Origin: Citrus sinensis
Lineage: Eukaryota > Streptophyta > Magnoliopsida > Sapindales > Rutaceae
Length of the DNA stretch: 64,000 nucleotides
Reading direction: 5' to 3'
Assembly: GCF_022201045.2 (NCBI RefSeq)
Contig: NC_068562.1
Coordinates: 496,001 to 560,000, forward strand
In this document: in pieces, positions 35,297 to 47,724 of the stretch
Layout of the letters: each line of letters starts with the position of its first letter
Numbering within the stretch: position 1 is the first letter of the stretch
Notes under the pieces: generated by a model
Database searches by the model: none
What the model saw: the letters and a program-made list of their open reading frames with translations, nothing else
Told to the model about the DNA's origin: nothing
Position numbers and translations under genes: made by a program

Positions 35297-36211
35297 ATGG
35301 CAAGCACATCAGCGGTGCAAATCATGCAAGTTCCTCAAAGGTCTATCAGCCTGCCTGCTAGTGCCAGGTTACATCCCAATGTTTTGAAGGTTGAAGGTGA
35401 ATTGAATAAGTTTAAGACATGGGAATCATCATTTTCATCCTCATCGTCAATTCAAAACGGTTTGACCAGGCTAGCGGAGTTGTATAATTGCATTGAGGAA
35501 CTTATTCAGTCTCCATGCACCCAAAAAGCTCTACGCAATCTGCAACATAAAAAGTTGGTCGAAGAGGCTCTTGATACATCAATTGGATTACTAGGCGCAT
35601 GCAGCAATGCAAGAGAGTTGATTTTGATGATGAAAGAGCAAGCGCAAGACCTTCAGTCAGCTCTAAGACGGAGAGTCGGAGATTCAAGCATGGATAGCAA
35701 TGTTCATGCATACATTAGCTTTAGAAGGAAGTCAAAAAAGAACATTGCCAAGTGCCTTAGAGCATTGAAGAAAGCAGAAAGCAACGGTATTAAATCATCA
35801 TCTGATATGCTAGATGGAAATGATCAACATTTATCAATGGTGATCAACGTTCTAAGGGATTCTAGAGCTCTTACAATATCCATATTTCGATCTATCTTAT
35901 TATTTCTTACTATGCCGGAATTGAAGACTAAGGCTGGTGGGTGGTCATTGATCAGAAAATTGATGCCAGTAGCGTCTAAGGGAGGCCAAGAAATTTTTAA
36001 TGAAGTGGGGAATGTTGATGCGGCCCTATTTTTGTTACATGGGCAAATCCTGAAAAACAATGATGCCAAGGTTGATGTGCAAATAGCACACAGGAGATTA
36101 GAAACACTTGGTTCTTGCATCAAGGGTGTTGATTCAAGATTAGATTGTCTCTTTAGACGTTTAATTCAAATAGAGTCTCCCTTCTCAATGTACTCACACC
36201 TTGAGATGTGA
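35297..36211 (+). CDS. DUF241 (BYPASS1-related) protein, array copy 1
   Basis: A 304-residue, single-exon member of the plant DUF241 family (PF03087, related to BYPASS1-type proteins). The biochemical role is unknown; BYPASS1 itself is linked to a root-to-shoot growth signal. Family signatures are the N-terminal RSISLPASARLHPN, a Ser-rich linker, LAELYNCIEELIQSP, the central helix LLGACSNARELILMMKEQAQDLQSALRRR, AYISFRRKSKKNIAKCLRALKK and the C-terminal LDCLFRRLIQIESPFS. The protein is largely helical, with no signal peptide or clear membrane segment. I start at 35297 (Met-Ala-Ser-Thr), since the upstream open frame has no ATG. A 3'-flank motif shared with other array members lies at about 36239-36268. 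Confidence 0.92.
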   Translation: MASTSAVQIMQVPQRSISLPASARLHPNVLKVEGELNKFKTWESSFSSSSSIQNGLTRLAELYNCIEELIQSPCTQKALRNLQHKKLVEEALDTSIGLLGACSNARELILMMKEQAQDLQSALRRRVGDSSMDSNVHAYISFRRKSKKNIAKCLRALKKAESNGIKSSSDMLDGNDQHLSMVINVLRDSRALTISIFRSILLFLTMPELKTKAGGWSLIRKLMPVASKGGQEIFNEVGNVDAALFLLHGQILKNNDAKVDVQIAHRRLETLGSCIKGVDSRLDCLFRRLIQIESPFSMYSHLEM

Positions 36212-39200
36212 AATTTATATTCACATCAAACTAGCATGTATGACGTATCCACATTGACTTTACAGGATTAGTCCATGCATGTTCAAATTAAACCCAATTT
36301 TTTGTAACATAATAGGAGTGAATATTAAACTGTTATTTTGCTATATATATTAATTTACCATTTTCCTTTTATGCAGTATGAGTTTGCTCTTTTCAATTTT
36401 GTTTTTACTGAATATGGACAGTTTTACAATTATGGTCATTTCATTTTGCTGTAGAGGAATAGGCAGGGCGATACAAATGGTGGATGCCTGTGAAAGTATA
36501 TATGTAATGTAACTTCATGAATAGGAAATATGTATAGACAAGCAGAAAAATGCAGAATTGAACTAGCGGAGCAGTTGCTGTGGGTCGGGTATTGGGTTGC
36601 TTTCCAAAAAAAAAAAAAGAAGTGAACAACGAATGTTTTAAACGACGCGTCGTTTACATAAAGTAACAAAGACAAAAAAATCCAAACAACACGACGCGTC
36701 ACCCACGAAAAAAGACTGGAGGACAAGTCGACTGCAGTGACCTGCCAGGAAAAGAGAACAGGCACGGAGACACTTAATTATCAAGGAAAGGAAGATATCG
36801 AGAGATCATCTTAATGAATGAAATTGGACAGAATGCTACCTCACCCCCGGCCCCACCACACTCTCCCTTTAGCTGCACGCTGGACTCTGGAGGGCTGCAG
36901 CCTGCAGCTGTCCTAGGTTCTGCCCTGCACTTCTGAGCTCTTATCAATGCCCTGTCTTTAATTGTTGCTTGTCATCTACACTACTCTTTTTATTTAACAC
37001 TTTATCATTTAAATATGGCTGCACCAAACTTAGGGCCTCTCACAGTAATAGTATCCGGTCCCATTAATAATACTATTATTGTGAGTTAATAATAGTATTC
37101 GGTCCTATTAATGAGACTATTATTACGAGAGAGTACCGAAAGTTACATTCAACGTAATTTAAGACCTTCCTTTAAATATGGCATAACATAAAATTAAAAC
37201 AGTCGTCTACAAGTATTATTAATACTTTACGTACGTCTTATCTCTCGTAATTTTGCAAATTTTAACCAATAAAACCCATCAATTATTTATGTTATCTATG
37301 AACTACGGTGCGGTCTGGGGAAAAACTAATTAGAAATCCACAAACAATTAGGATTTTGATTGAAATTTAATTTGTTCATGTCACGACCTCCTTTAGCATG
37401 TTTTCTCATTATCACCCCTGGATCCACCGTACTGTGTGCATGAGAGCACGAGATAGAGAATGAGATTGGCTATTAATTAGTTGATCATTAAATACCAAAA
37501 AGACAAAAAAAAAAAAAAATTGTCGACTTCAGCGTTAAATTAAACATATATAATGCACATAGACAAAATATTAGAGGCAACGTAATTGCAGAATTTTCAA
37601 CTAGTAAGGAACAAATTAAAAGAAGTGCATGACTAAAATTTTGGAGCAAGAATTAATAAACCTTCCTTTGAGGAAATTAAGGATGGAGAGCAAATTTGCA
37701 CTGAATCAACGCGTATTTTTCCACAGCTTCTTGAACGTAATTAATGGTGCTTGAACAGCCTAATTGTATATGCAAACCGGCGGAAGCACTTTTACGTTCA
37801 AGAAAGCCGTGGAAAAATAAGAGCTGATCCATTTAGTTTCTTCAGCTGCTTGCTGCATATCCAGCTGCATGAGCATGAAATTAACTCAAAAACTCTCTTA
37901 TTGTATCATTACAAAGAGAAATTATCTAATTACTCAATCTCTCTTTCTCTCTCTCTCTCTATTTCTATGTACACACACACACACACGTATATGTTAAACA
38001 AACTGTTATGTGAGAAGTGAGAAGGCATGTTTCTTCTTCCTACTACTGGGGTTTATATAGAAATGAAGGAGAAGCCCTAGAGCTCTAGCAACTAGAAAGC
38101 GTTTTGGTATAATGAGTGGTAAATAGAGACATGTCACGTATATGTACTGTGATGCCCACGTTTTGACAAGACTGGGAGGAGCAACAACATGTCCATGTGA
38201 TCACCGTTGGATCAAAATATTGACTACTGTGGAGACGTCAGCACATAAGTGTTTGGTGGCAGCAGAGCAGAATGATCGAGACTTGTGAGAAATGAGAAAA
38301 TAATAATGAGTAAAGGCTCTTTGGCCTTTCCTTCAGTACTGAATCTTTTCAAACGTGTTGGTGTATATGGTCTCTGCAGCTCCCCCTAATTTCCGTCGTT
38401 TTGGCCTTTTTCATTCCGTTATTTATTTAGTGGTGTGTTCTCAGTAAATCTTTACGCCAATTTCCTTGCACTGCAATACTAAAATTATGATTTTCTTGCT
38501 CTTTTCTCTGGCTTTATTTTGATTGATGTCTTGATAACCCTCACTGCATTTGTTCAACTTTTAAATGAAAAGGATGATGAAAGAGACTTGAAGAATTAGA
38601 ATCCCATGTTGTGACTTGTGGTGAGCACGGGATAATATTGGGGCGAATGTGTCACCAATATATATATATATATATATGTATATATTAACCACGAGATAAT
38701 TCTGAGTGGATCTCAATTGTAGAAGATACTTTTAAACTCGTACCACAATTCAGACTAATCTCTGTTTGCACCGAGTCGACTCGTAAGGGGTAAAGTGTTG
38801 GCTAAAGTAGTAACTCTGTATCAGGGTTTGAACCACTTACCTCTCTTAAAGAGTGAGAATGTCAAATCATTCACACCAACCAACTTTGGTTATGTGTCAC
38901 CAATATATGTTTCTCAGTTTTATTGTTTTTTCCTTAAAAATTAACAAAGTTATCTACTACATCCATAAAAATTAAATTTGTTTTTTTTTTATTATCATAA
39001 CTTTATGTAATACGATTTGTTCTATACGTTAAAAAGTAACATTTATCCTAAAGTTCAAACATTAATTAAATTTATAATGTCAGGGATGTAAGGGATGAAT
39101 AGAAGAACTAAAAATGAGAAATCCGAAGGACCTAAATCCTAATAGTCACTCGCCCTTTATATTAAGATCAAACACCAGTTACATGTTAATGATCGTTACC

Positions 39201-39991
39201 ATTTTCTGAAATTCATTTATGATATGACCCATCATCATGTGCCATAAGTCATAATTACTTATTTCAGAGATATCACTACATAATGAAAATAATCAATGCA
39301 ATGAACTTGCTCAGCATGCATAGGCACAATGACATGTATACATAGGTTCTTGCTAGGTGACATCGAATGTAAAGTTCACTTGCTTGTCTACCTAATCTCA
39401 CTGCTTTGTTATTCATTTTTGTACAAAAAATCTAATTGTAAGTTACGGAATAAATATAACTTAGGAAAATTTATTTACATATCAATAATATTAGAAATTC
39501 AAACATTATTATTATATTATTTAATAAATAAATGACACATCAGTTGAGACATAAATTTTAATCCTTAACTTTATTCCTATATATAAATTTAGGAGAGATA
39601 GATGAAAGTTGTTTAATTAATAACTATATTAGTTAAGATTTTCTTTAATATATTTATAATATAAAATATTTAACTAATACCATTATTACGTAATGCACCC
39701 CTCCATGTTCAGTTTTGATACAACCTCCATATTTTAATTGAAAATTTTTTTTGTCATGTTATCAAAATTTCGTATTTAAATTCCGTGTACTCACTTTATT
39801 TTAAGATCGGAGCGTGGCCCACTTTAGACCCTCTATTTTCTTTTGTTTCAGATCGGACCCACAAGTTTTATCCGTATCTTTTATGAGTTGGTGTTGGTCC
39901 CTACAAGTTTGTTTTATTTCCGTTCTGTGGTCCCCCATTTCTTAAGTTTGGCAATGCACTTGGTTACAGTTAGACGTTTTTATTATCTTTA
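36212..39991. other. Intergenic region within the DUF241 array, part 1
   Basis: No gene is supported. It contains the 3'UTR of array copy 1, a ~42-bp imperfect tandem (AATAGTAT(C/T)CGGTCC phrases, about 37045-37135), CT and CA microsatellites (37940-37985) and a TA microsatellite near 38660-38680. Confidence 0.45.
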
Positions 39992-41126
39992 GGGTGTGTT
40001 TGGCACATAATATTATATTACGTTGTATTGTATTATATTATATTACCTTAGCATTGTATTATAATAATATTGTATAATATTTGGCTCTATATTATACTGT
40101 ATTAATTTTTAATTATATTATATTTAGTTTGCACTGTATTGTATTAATTTTTTGTGATTAATTTAAATTATATATTTAAAAATAATATGTATTAATACTT
40201 AAAAAAATAAATATAAAATTCTTAAATTTTAGAAATTTAACATTTTTATTAAAAATATATATCAAAATGTCATAATTCTTCCGAAGCTTATAGTCTTAAA
40301 TTTTTGGAAGTGTATTTTTTAGTATTTTCCAAATATATAACTTGTGAAATAAAAATCAAAGTAAATAATTTAATCAAATAATCTATAAATAATTTAACGA
40401 CATAAATAAATAGTTAAAATCTTCAAGATTAGTTTAAAAATCATCTTAGAATGATAGAATAAAAGTTTATACATATTACAAGATAATTATAGAATAATAA
40501 AGTGATACAATTGTTATGACATATTCACTAAGAAAATAAATTGAGCTAAATAATCCAGTAATTATTTATATCATTAATTTTCAATAATATTATTCAAATT
40601 TATTAATATTTAAATATTTATTATTAGTTATATTAAATAATTTAAAAATAACTAATTTAATTATTGTACTATAATTAATAATGTAATATTATATTATATT
40701 ATTTAAGGATTTATTACTAGTTATATTAACTTATTAAAGATTAATTAATATAATTTTATATATTAATTAATATAATACAATTAAATAATACATTATTTAG
40801 TTATATATTTAAAATAATAAAAATTAAAACATAGCATAATATTATTAAATAATAAATTTATTAATTTATATTAAAATTATAATGTAAAAATAAAAATATT
40901 ATATTATATTAAAAAATTAAACTCATTTATTATTATTATTATTATTATTACAAAGTAAAAATAAAAACTAAGCTAATGCAGCAGCTAAACCGGACTGAAT
41001 GTCGGGTTTAGCTAATGTGCTTAATTACTGCATAATGCACCCTAATGCAGCAGTTTGGTGCCCCAAACATGAGCTACATTGCTAATGCAATGCAATCCCA
41101 TGTAATGAGGGGTACCAAACACCCCC
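39992..41126. mobile_element. Non-autonomous DNA transposon, PIF/Harbinger-like ends
   Basis: The left end GGGTGTGTTTGGCAC and the right end GTACCAAACACCCCC are inverted copies; the outer 12 bases differ at one position. The flanks are TTA and GTA, a near match to the 3-bp duplications of PIF/Harbinger elements. The ~1.1-kb interior is extremely AT-rich and encodes no transposase. Confidence 0.5.
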
Positions 41127-41433
41127 GTAATCTATTAAGAATGAGTTTCATAATATGTATCTTTTAAAATAATTAGTATTAGTAAAATTGTAAAAATGAT
41201 TAATTGTGAAGAGAACCGTTTATGTGTTTAGTAAATCTCACTATTAAATTGATGTAAAAATATAAATAACTGAATTGGGTGTAATGTTCAGTAAAATTTA
41301 TCTAAATGTTTATAAACAAGCATATAAAAATATTTTTTTATTGAGTATATATAATAATTAATAACTAAAATAATTATCTTATATTTTTATATTTTTATTT
41401 TTTATCTTAATATAATTGATGATAATAATAAGG

Positions 41434-41566
41434 ATAATTATTTCCTTATTATTATCTTAATCTCTTTAATGTTATAATTATTTCCTTATTATTATCTTAA
41501 TCTCTTTAATGTTATAATTATTTCCTTATTATTATCTTAATCTCTTTAATGTTATAATTATTTCCT
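41434..41566. repeat. 40-bp minisatellite, 3.3 copies
   Basis: ATAATTATTTCCTTATTATT starts at 41434, 41474, 41514 and (partial) 41554. Each full unit continues ATCTTAATCTCTTTAATGTT. The three full copies look identical, suggesting recent expansion. Confidence 0.9.
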
Positions 41567-41949
41567 AATTAATAAGGATAATTTTACATTTTTATAATAT
41601 ATACAAGGATACATATGAAATTGCATTAAATATAAAAGTGATTTATAAAATTAGATTTTGAAAAACTACTTTTTCTTTACTTTTAAAAATATGTTATAAG
41701 ATGAGGTGATCTACTAAAAGTGATTTCTAAAAGAAATTTACTCAATACTAAAAATTAACTTTTAACTTTTAAAAATCACCTTTTAACCCAAAAGAAATAT
41801 CAATTGGACCCTAAGTCAAGTCATTAGATCAACATTATTATACTAAAATACTACTTCAAAATAAAAATGAAAGAGAATACATAAATGCAATGGACCGCTA
41901 TCAAGATAAATTGATCCGAATTATATGAAATTAAGAAATCTACAGTCGA

Positions 41950-41954
<5 letters not shown>

Positions 41955-42021
<67 letters not shown>
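41955..42021. repeat. Palindromic (TAA)n/(TTA)n microsatellite
   Basis: About ten AAT/TAA triplets switch in the middle (near 41980) to about thirteen TTA/ATT triplets. The locus is therefore its own reverse complement and can form a hairpin. Confidence 0.85.
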
Positions 42022-42022
<1 letters not shown>

Positions 42023-43192
42023 TAACTTTTGGGGATAAAACTATAGTAATAAAATTAAACAATTTCAAGAAAAAAATGAGTTCTCCCAATATCTTTTTCG
42101 TTAGAAGGATGGATTTTAGTAAATTAGTCATGTCTTATTAATTGTTTTCAAAATTTTCTCTTTTTAATCAATCTACAACTCTTGGTTAACTTGGGCCAAC
42201 ACCTTCTCCTTTAAACGGTTCCAGTCAAAATCACCTTCAATCTCAGCTCATTGAGCTTCTCATGACACATGCGCTAATGATACAAAGAAGTGGGGAGTCA
42301 GCGCCCTTAAACGAGGGATCAACACATAAACTTTCGGGCCAAAAGGCTGCTTGTGGCGTTGAACACTTAGCAGTTATATTTTTAAGCACTCTCAATTATC
42401 ACCTAATTATGACCAAACATGATCCTTAACTGATTGAAGATTAAGAATCTCTTCGACCCAAATGAAATTCATCGTGATAGGCTTTCCAATTTGTTGCAAA
42501 ACTATATACTATTATGAGACACAATTGTTTGTTCCCCTGTCTCCACTGATTACTCACTACATCACATCATATTTTTCATTTTGAACTTGTGCATTGTTGT
42601 GCAACTTGCAGAGGGAATTTGACAACCAATGGAATTATGTTGTACCAAAGTAGCAATCCTAGTTACTCTTCATGGTAGCCCTAGATTCTTGGACCTGAGG
42701 CCCACTTAGATGCAAAATCTTGCCTCACTTTGCCTCTTTAAGTAGTCAAAGGTACTAGCTAGCTCTAAGCCTCACTCCAGCCTCTTCTTTACTCGCAATG
42801 AGACAATCATCACATTTGCCAGCCATTTATGTTTCATTAATTAACCAAATAGTATCTATGATTGAAGCCTCATTTAGAGCAAGGTGATACAAATGATTGG
42901 GGGTACAAGGAGGCAAAATTACCCTTATGAACTTGATTAGTTAAAAAGTTTGCCAAAAACAGTTTAAAAAAAAAAAAAAAAGATTAAGAAGTTGCAGTCC
43001 GCTATCTAAAATTGAACCATTTGGCATAACGTGATGTGTCTAGTGCTTAGTGCTTAGGCATGAAGGGGCAAGTGGAGCCCTCATTGTATGTTTATAAGGA
43101 GTTAGCTTGATCATGAGTCATTGACATTCAGCAACACTTGAATTTAATTTGATTGATTTCAAGTTTTATTCCGTAGAGAAAAGTAAAGAAAG
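42022..43192 (+). other. Intergenic DNA and former promoter of the decayed DUF241 copy
   Basis: No gene. The last ~450 bp resemble the upstream region of array copy 1 (shared phrases near 42800-42900 and 43060-43100), including a TATA-like TTTATAAG at about 43090-43097. Confidence 0.5.
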
Positions 43193-44048
43193 ATGGCAGG
43201 GACGACATTACGAAACAAGCAAGTTCATTCAAGGTCTATTAGCTTGCCTACAAGGTTGCACCCAAATTCTCTCAAGATTGTACAAGAAATGAATACAATC
43301 AAAATCGGCAGGCAATCATCATCTTCATCTTTGACAGCAATTCCTTCAGATGCAGCAGAGTCTATTTAAGCTTGGTTGATAAAGCTTGCATTGAGGAGTT
43401 TATTCAGTGTCCATGCATCCAACAAGCTCTTCACAATCAACAACACAAAAACTTAATCGAAAAGGTTCTTGAAAGCTCAGTTGACTTGCTAGACGCATGA
43501 AGCAACGCAAAAGAATTGATGTTGAAAAAGGAGGAGCCAGTGCAAGAGCATCAATCAGCTCTTAGAAGGAGATGTGGAGATTCAAGCATAGAAAGCAATG
43601 TTCGTGCTTACGTTAGCCAAGTGCCTTAGAGCATTGAAGAAAGCAGAAAGCAACACTGGGTCACCTAATTTTATCAATATGGTATATGTAGATCATGATC
43701 AACATCTTCTACCGATTGTGATCATTGTGCTAGGAGAATCAGGTGCTATCATAATTTTCAATTTTCGATCAATTTTGTTGTTTATTTCTATGCCAGAAAC
43801 GAAGACAAAGGCTGCTAGATGGTCATTGATCAAAAAATTGACCCCTCTGGCTGTGGCAACAGAAAAATCAAAACATGAGATTTTCAACAGAAAAATCGAA
43901 AAAGTGATACCAAAGCTGATGTGCAACTAGCACTTGAGAGATTAGAGACACTTGATTTTGGCATTAAGGTCTTGACATAGGATTAGATTGCATGTTTCGA
44001 AGATTAATCCAAAATCAAGTGTCCCTCTTTAATGTCCTAACACCTTGA
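43193..44048 (+). pseudogene. Decayed DUF241 gene, array copy 2
   Basis: It begins with a recognisable ATG (MAGTTLRNKQVHSRSISLPT) and the family phrase SISLPTRLHPNSLKI. A TAA stop falls at about codon 59, followed by several more stops and frame changes through 43380-43600. An open segment from 43598 still encodes AKCLRALKKAESN, DQHLLPIVI and FRSILLFISMPETKTKAARWSLIKKL. After another break, the C terminus reads LDCMFRRLIQNQVSLFNVLTP and a stop. It is closest to copy 1 (LRALKKAESN and RSILLFLTMPELKTKAGGWSLIRKL), so it is a tandem duplicate of that gene. Confidence 0.92.
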
Positions 44049-46836
44049 ACTTGAAGATGCGAATTTTTTGTACATGTAAATTTGGCATGGCATCCACATT
44101 TTATAGGATTACTCCATGTTAAAAATCAGGTTTTCATAAGAAATTTTGTGTATAATTAGGTTTGAGATTTTCAGTTCATGTGCACTATCTTAATTTCCTT
44201 ATGTCGCGCTATCTATCTTACCATATGTTTGTACATGCGTGTATTAATCTCTTTTTAATGTAATTGATATATTAACATATTGTCTCCCACAAACTAAGAT
44301 TTGTGTAATACGGAACGGAAAGTCAGAAAAGATATTTTTTTAGTGCATGAATACGTTTTGTATTACAATTATTTTTTTTATTAAAAAAAAATCCTATGTT
44401 ACTTTTAGTAATTAACTTCTAAGCTGAATGTTATCCGCAATAGCTAGTTTCTTAACATTAACGAAGTGCATACATGGTAGAGAAGTCATACGAGAATAAT
44501 ACTCAGCTCCGTTTCTCTTTACACCTTCCAGCTTTATCCCTCCATTTACGGTTTCTCCAACTTGTAGAGGGACTCAAACACCCGGCTTGGGAATGGCAGC
44601 ACTCTCACCTTTATTTAAATTTGTTGAATTTGCAGCCTCAAATAAATCAAATACTTCTTCAGCTTGAAATCTATATACAAAAATGATGTTGTAGTACATA
44701 AACTATTTTATCTCCAAATTGTTAAACTGATTAATTAACAAATTGTTACCTTAATAAATGACACTCTAATAAAGATTCTGTAGGACCTTTCATGCGCTCC
44801 ACTCTTCTGAAAAATATTGGCCATTACTTTTGGTATAACACTGGAATTACATCATTCTCCAATCCCCATCATGTATCCAATCACCATCATGTAGGACCTT
44901 TTACGTACTCAATAAATAAATTGATCGTTCAAATTAACCTGCCCATAAGCAGTAGCGAAGAAATTGCAGGTTTTATCATAAATTCATTTAAATATTTACA
45001 TTTCGCTATACTTTATAGAAGCTTATAGAAAATGCGCGACATGATCTTTGATTATTTTGAATAATTTTTTGACCTATCAACTTAAACAAAATCTTTTATA
45101 AACCCACATTGTATTATGTATGGAAAAAATAACACTTACAAAACATTACCAACATCAATTTCGAATATAAATTAAGCTTAAAAGACTTAGGTTGGTAATT
45201 TGTTAAGTGTGATGAGTGTATTTTGGTACAAAAGTGAGGTGTTTGGTTAGCTACGAACTTATGATTGAAAAACGTTAGAGCAGAGCCAGAGGGGTTAATA
45301 TTGAAAATCTAAAAAATTTTGTAGTTATTTTTGTAAATTTTCCAATTACGATATAAGCTCATACATAATTGAGTGAATATGGGTCCAGCCCAGCCCACAC
45401 GCAATACGCAAGTCACGATGCATTTGATTCTCTGTTTTTGCCTAATAAATGTAACCAAGACTTTCTCTGTGCAATAGAGATGGTGAGCCAATATTTATGC
45501 CAAAAACACGTCAGCCAACTAATTAATTAAGCATTGTGTTACATTCTCTTCCACATGGCACAATAATTATGAGGGAGAGGTCCTTGTTACCGGTTTATCA
45601 ACGGGCCAATGAATAATTACAGAATATGAGAGCTCGTGCTTTCTGTTTATAAAGATGTTATAGAGAAAAAAACCACTGGCCGGCTGCTTGCAACGAATAA
45701 TTTGTAAATGTGCTACGTGGGGCAAGTTGTATTGTTGAAGTATACTAATAATAATAATATTGTAGAAATAATAGGTCATTTTCAAGAAGAAGGTGGTGCC
45801 AAGGCTGTGATAGCGTGACATCAATGTTAATTATGTGATATGAAAGGATAGTTGGAATGTTTAACGCCAAGTTGCGATGGATCAGTCACATTTGGACAAA
45901 ATGACTGAGCAATGGTCTTGGGCATGTTCCCTCCTACATTGCAGTGGCATAATTAATGTCCGGGCTAATTAATTAATTATTTCATGCAATGGTTAGTGAC
46001 AGAATATGAAAATCATGGGAGACAAGCAGAATAATCAAATAACTGGTAGAAATATAATGGGCATGCTGCACGTTCTCCGAATTCAATTTTCATCCTCACA
46101 AATCTGAATTCTTCCAACAAGCCGTTAAATTTTATCAATAATTCCCAATATAAAAGAAACGTATCGATTCCTTGTCTGCCTCTGCCAAACCATGGAAAAA
46201 AACCCAACCGTACAGTGCCTCCATATGGTAGATAAGTATTGGCTTGCATATTTGCCTTTAAAAGCACCCAATTGCAAGCCCAGACTAGATTCAGGGCACT
46301 TCTTATATATAATTCATCTTTAATGTTAAATGATTTGGTTCGTTGAAGGAAGACGTGTTGAGTTTTATATGGAAATTGATTCCATTTGACGTATGTCGAA
46401 TCAGAGAATAAAACTGATAACTAGCTAGCTAGAGTCTAGAGAACCATTTTTAATTGACTGATGATTCGGGAGCTGTTACGTATTCTGGGAAATGAATACG
46501 TTTCCCATTTTGATTGTGATTTATGACCACCCCACTCAATATATATGTATATTAGGTGTTGCAGATTAAATGTTGGCTAAAATCGTTACAAGAGAGTCAG
46601 AAAATTGGGTGATCTCTCATGCTAGCAGTAGCAGTACAAGCAGATCCTGAGCAGGCCAAAGACGACTTTGTATTGTACGTGTCCTTATAACACAGACACA
46701 CATACTGAATTATTACAAATTTTATTGAGTTGTTTCCACGTTAGATAGTAAAAAAGAGTTATTTAAATTTATAAGTAGGATAAATCACTGAATCTATTAG
46801 GCGTTATGCCCCAATAAGTGATATAATAATTAAACG
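44049..46836. other. Intergenic region within the DUF241 array, part 2
   Basis: No gene is supported. The shared 3'-flank motif of the array follows the pseudogene at 44086-44109. A 70-codon open frame at 44474-44686 on the plus strand is Leu/Gln-rich without a known domain, and I do not call it. Confidence 0.45.
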
Positions 46837-47377
46837 TGTTGAAAAGTCAAAGAGTTTTGGTTGAAAAAGAAAAGTGAACCACATGCATTGCTTTTATTTT
46901 TTCAAAGTCAGCACCAAATTGCAAACTGTAAAATATTTGGCATTTGACAATTCTACACCAAATGAAGAAAAATGGAAAAGTTAGCAAAATTTGTCAAATT
47001 GATAGAGATGAAGATTGACAAATTGCAGAGGGATTAGGTAGAATAGTGCAAGCTTGAAGCCTATAAATTGAAGCCATTTCTTCATTCTAAATCATCCCAA
47101 AATTGTTAAGCTTATAAGTTTATAAGCTTTTGAGAGTTCTGAGAGTGTGAGCAATTGGAGAGTGTGTGTGTGAGTACTGAGTGTATTTGGGTTTTGAGAA
47201 AGTGAGATTTCTTTACTCAAATTTGTACTCAAATAATTGTTAATAATATAATTATTTTTCTCTTGCTCCCGTAGATGTAGGTTTAATTACCGAACCACGT
47301 AAATTTTGTGTCCATTATTTTTCTATAATTATTTGGTGCGCTTGATTCCACATTCCGCGCACAACAAAACCCTAACA
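46837..47377 (+). mobile_element. Probable solo LTR (Copia type)
   Basis: About 541 bp starting TGTTGAAAAG and ending CCCTAACA, giving the TG...CA ends of an LTR. The right third contains CTCCCGTAGATGTAGG, ACCGAACCACGTAAA and a G/C-poor tail. These strongly resemble the R/U5 part of many plant Copia LTRs (..GTGGACGTAGG..CCGAACCACGTAAA). No second copy, primer-binding site or pol remnant is present. The flanking 5-mers AAACG and AACAG do not match well, so the boundaries and the solo status are provisional. Confidence 0.55.
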
Positions 47378-47439
47378 AACAGAATGTGATAACAACTCAT
47401 GTGTCTCAAAACGAAAGGAAGACCTCAGCAATGTATAAC

Positions 47440-47656
47440 ATAAGAGTAGAAAAGGTAATCAATGAAGTGGAGGGTCTTGATTACAAGGGCACTCAAGAAC
47501 AAGCAAAAATATTAATTAAACGAATGACCAAGTCTGGTTCTGATGAAGTTCAAGTGGCACAAATAATGTTAGAGACATTTGATTAGATTCCATGTTTAGA
47601 TGTCTTGCGAAAAACAGAGTCTCTTTCCTCAACATCCTCACTCACTATTGACCCAT
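47440..47656 (+). pseudogene. 5'-truncated DUF241 fragment, array copy 3
   Basis: Only the C-terminal ~70 residues of a DUF241 protein remain. A VEKVINEVEGLD segment matches the family's 'EIVNELESVD' helix. DEVQVAQIMLETFD matches 'VDVQIAHRRLETLG'. After a one-base frame change, LDSMFRCLAKNRVSFLNILTHY matches LDCLFRRLIQ.... The family 3'-flank motif follows at 47701. The missing 5' part lies where the solo LTR now sits, suggesting a deletion linked to that insertion. Confidence 0.82.
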
Positions 47657-47724
47657 GTTAAAGTTGTTCTGTATATCTAGCTCAGGACTCAAAGATCGAT
47701 CATGGCGTCTGCATTTTACAGGAT

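Noticed and set aside
41434..41566. CRISPR-like array appearance of evenly spaced repeats
   Set aside because: The repeats are head to tail with no unique spacers, and the DNA is plant nuclear; it is a minisatellite.
44474..44686. 70-codon plus-strand frame between DUF241 copies
   Set aside because: Leu/Gln-rich composition, no domain, no codon signal, and surrounding AT-rich DNA.
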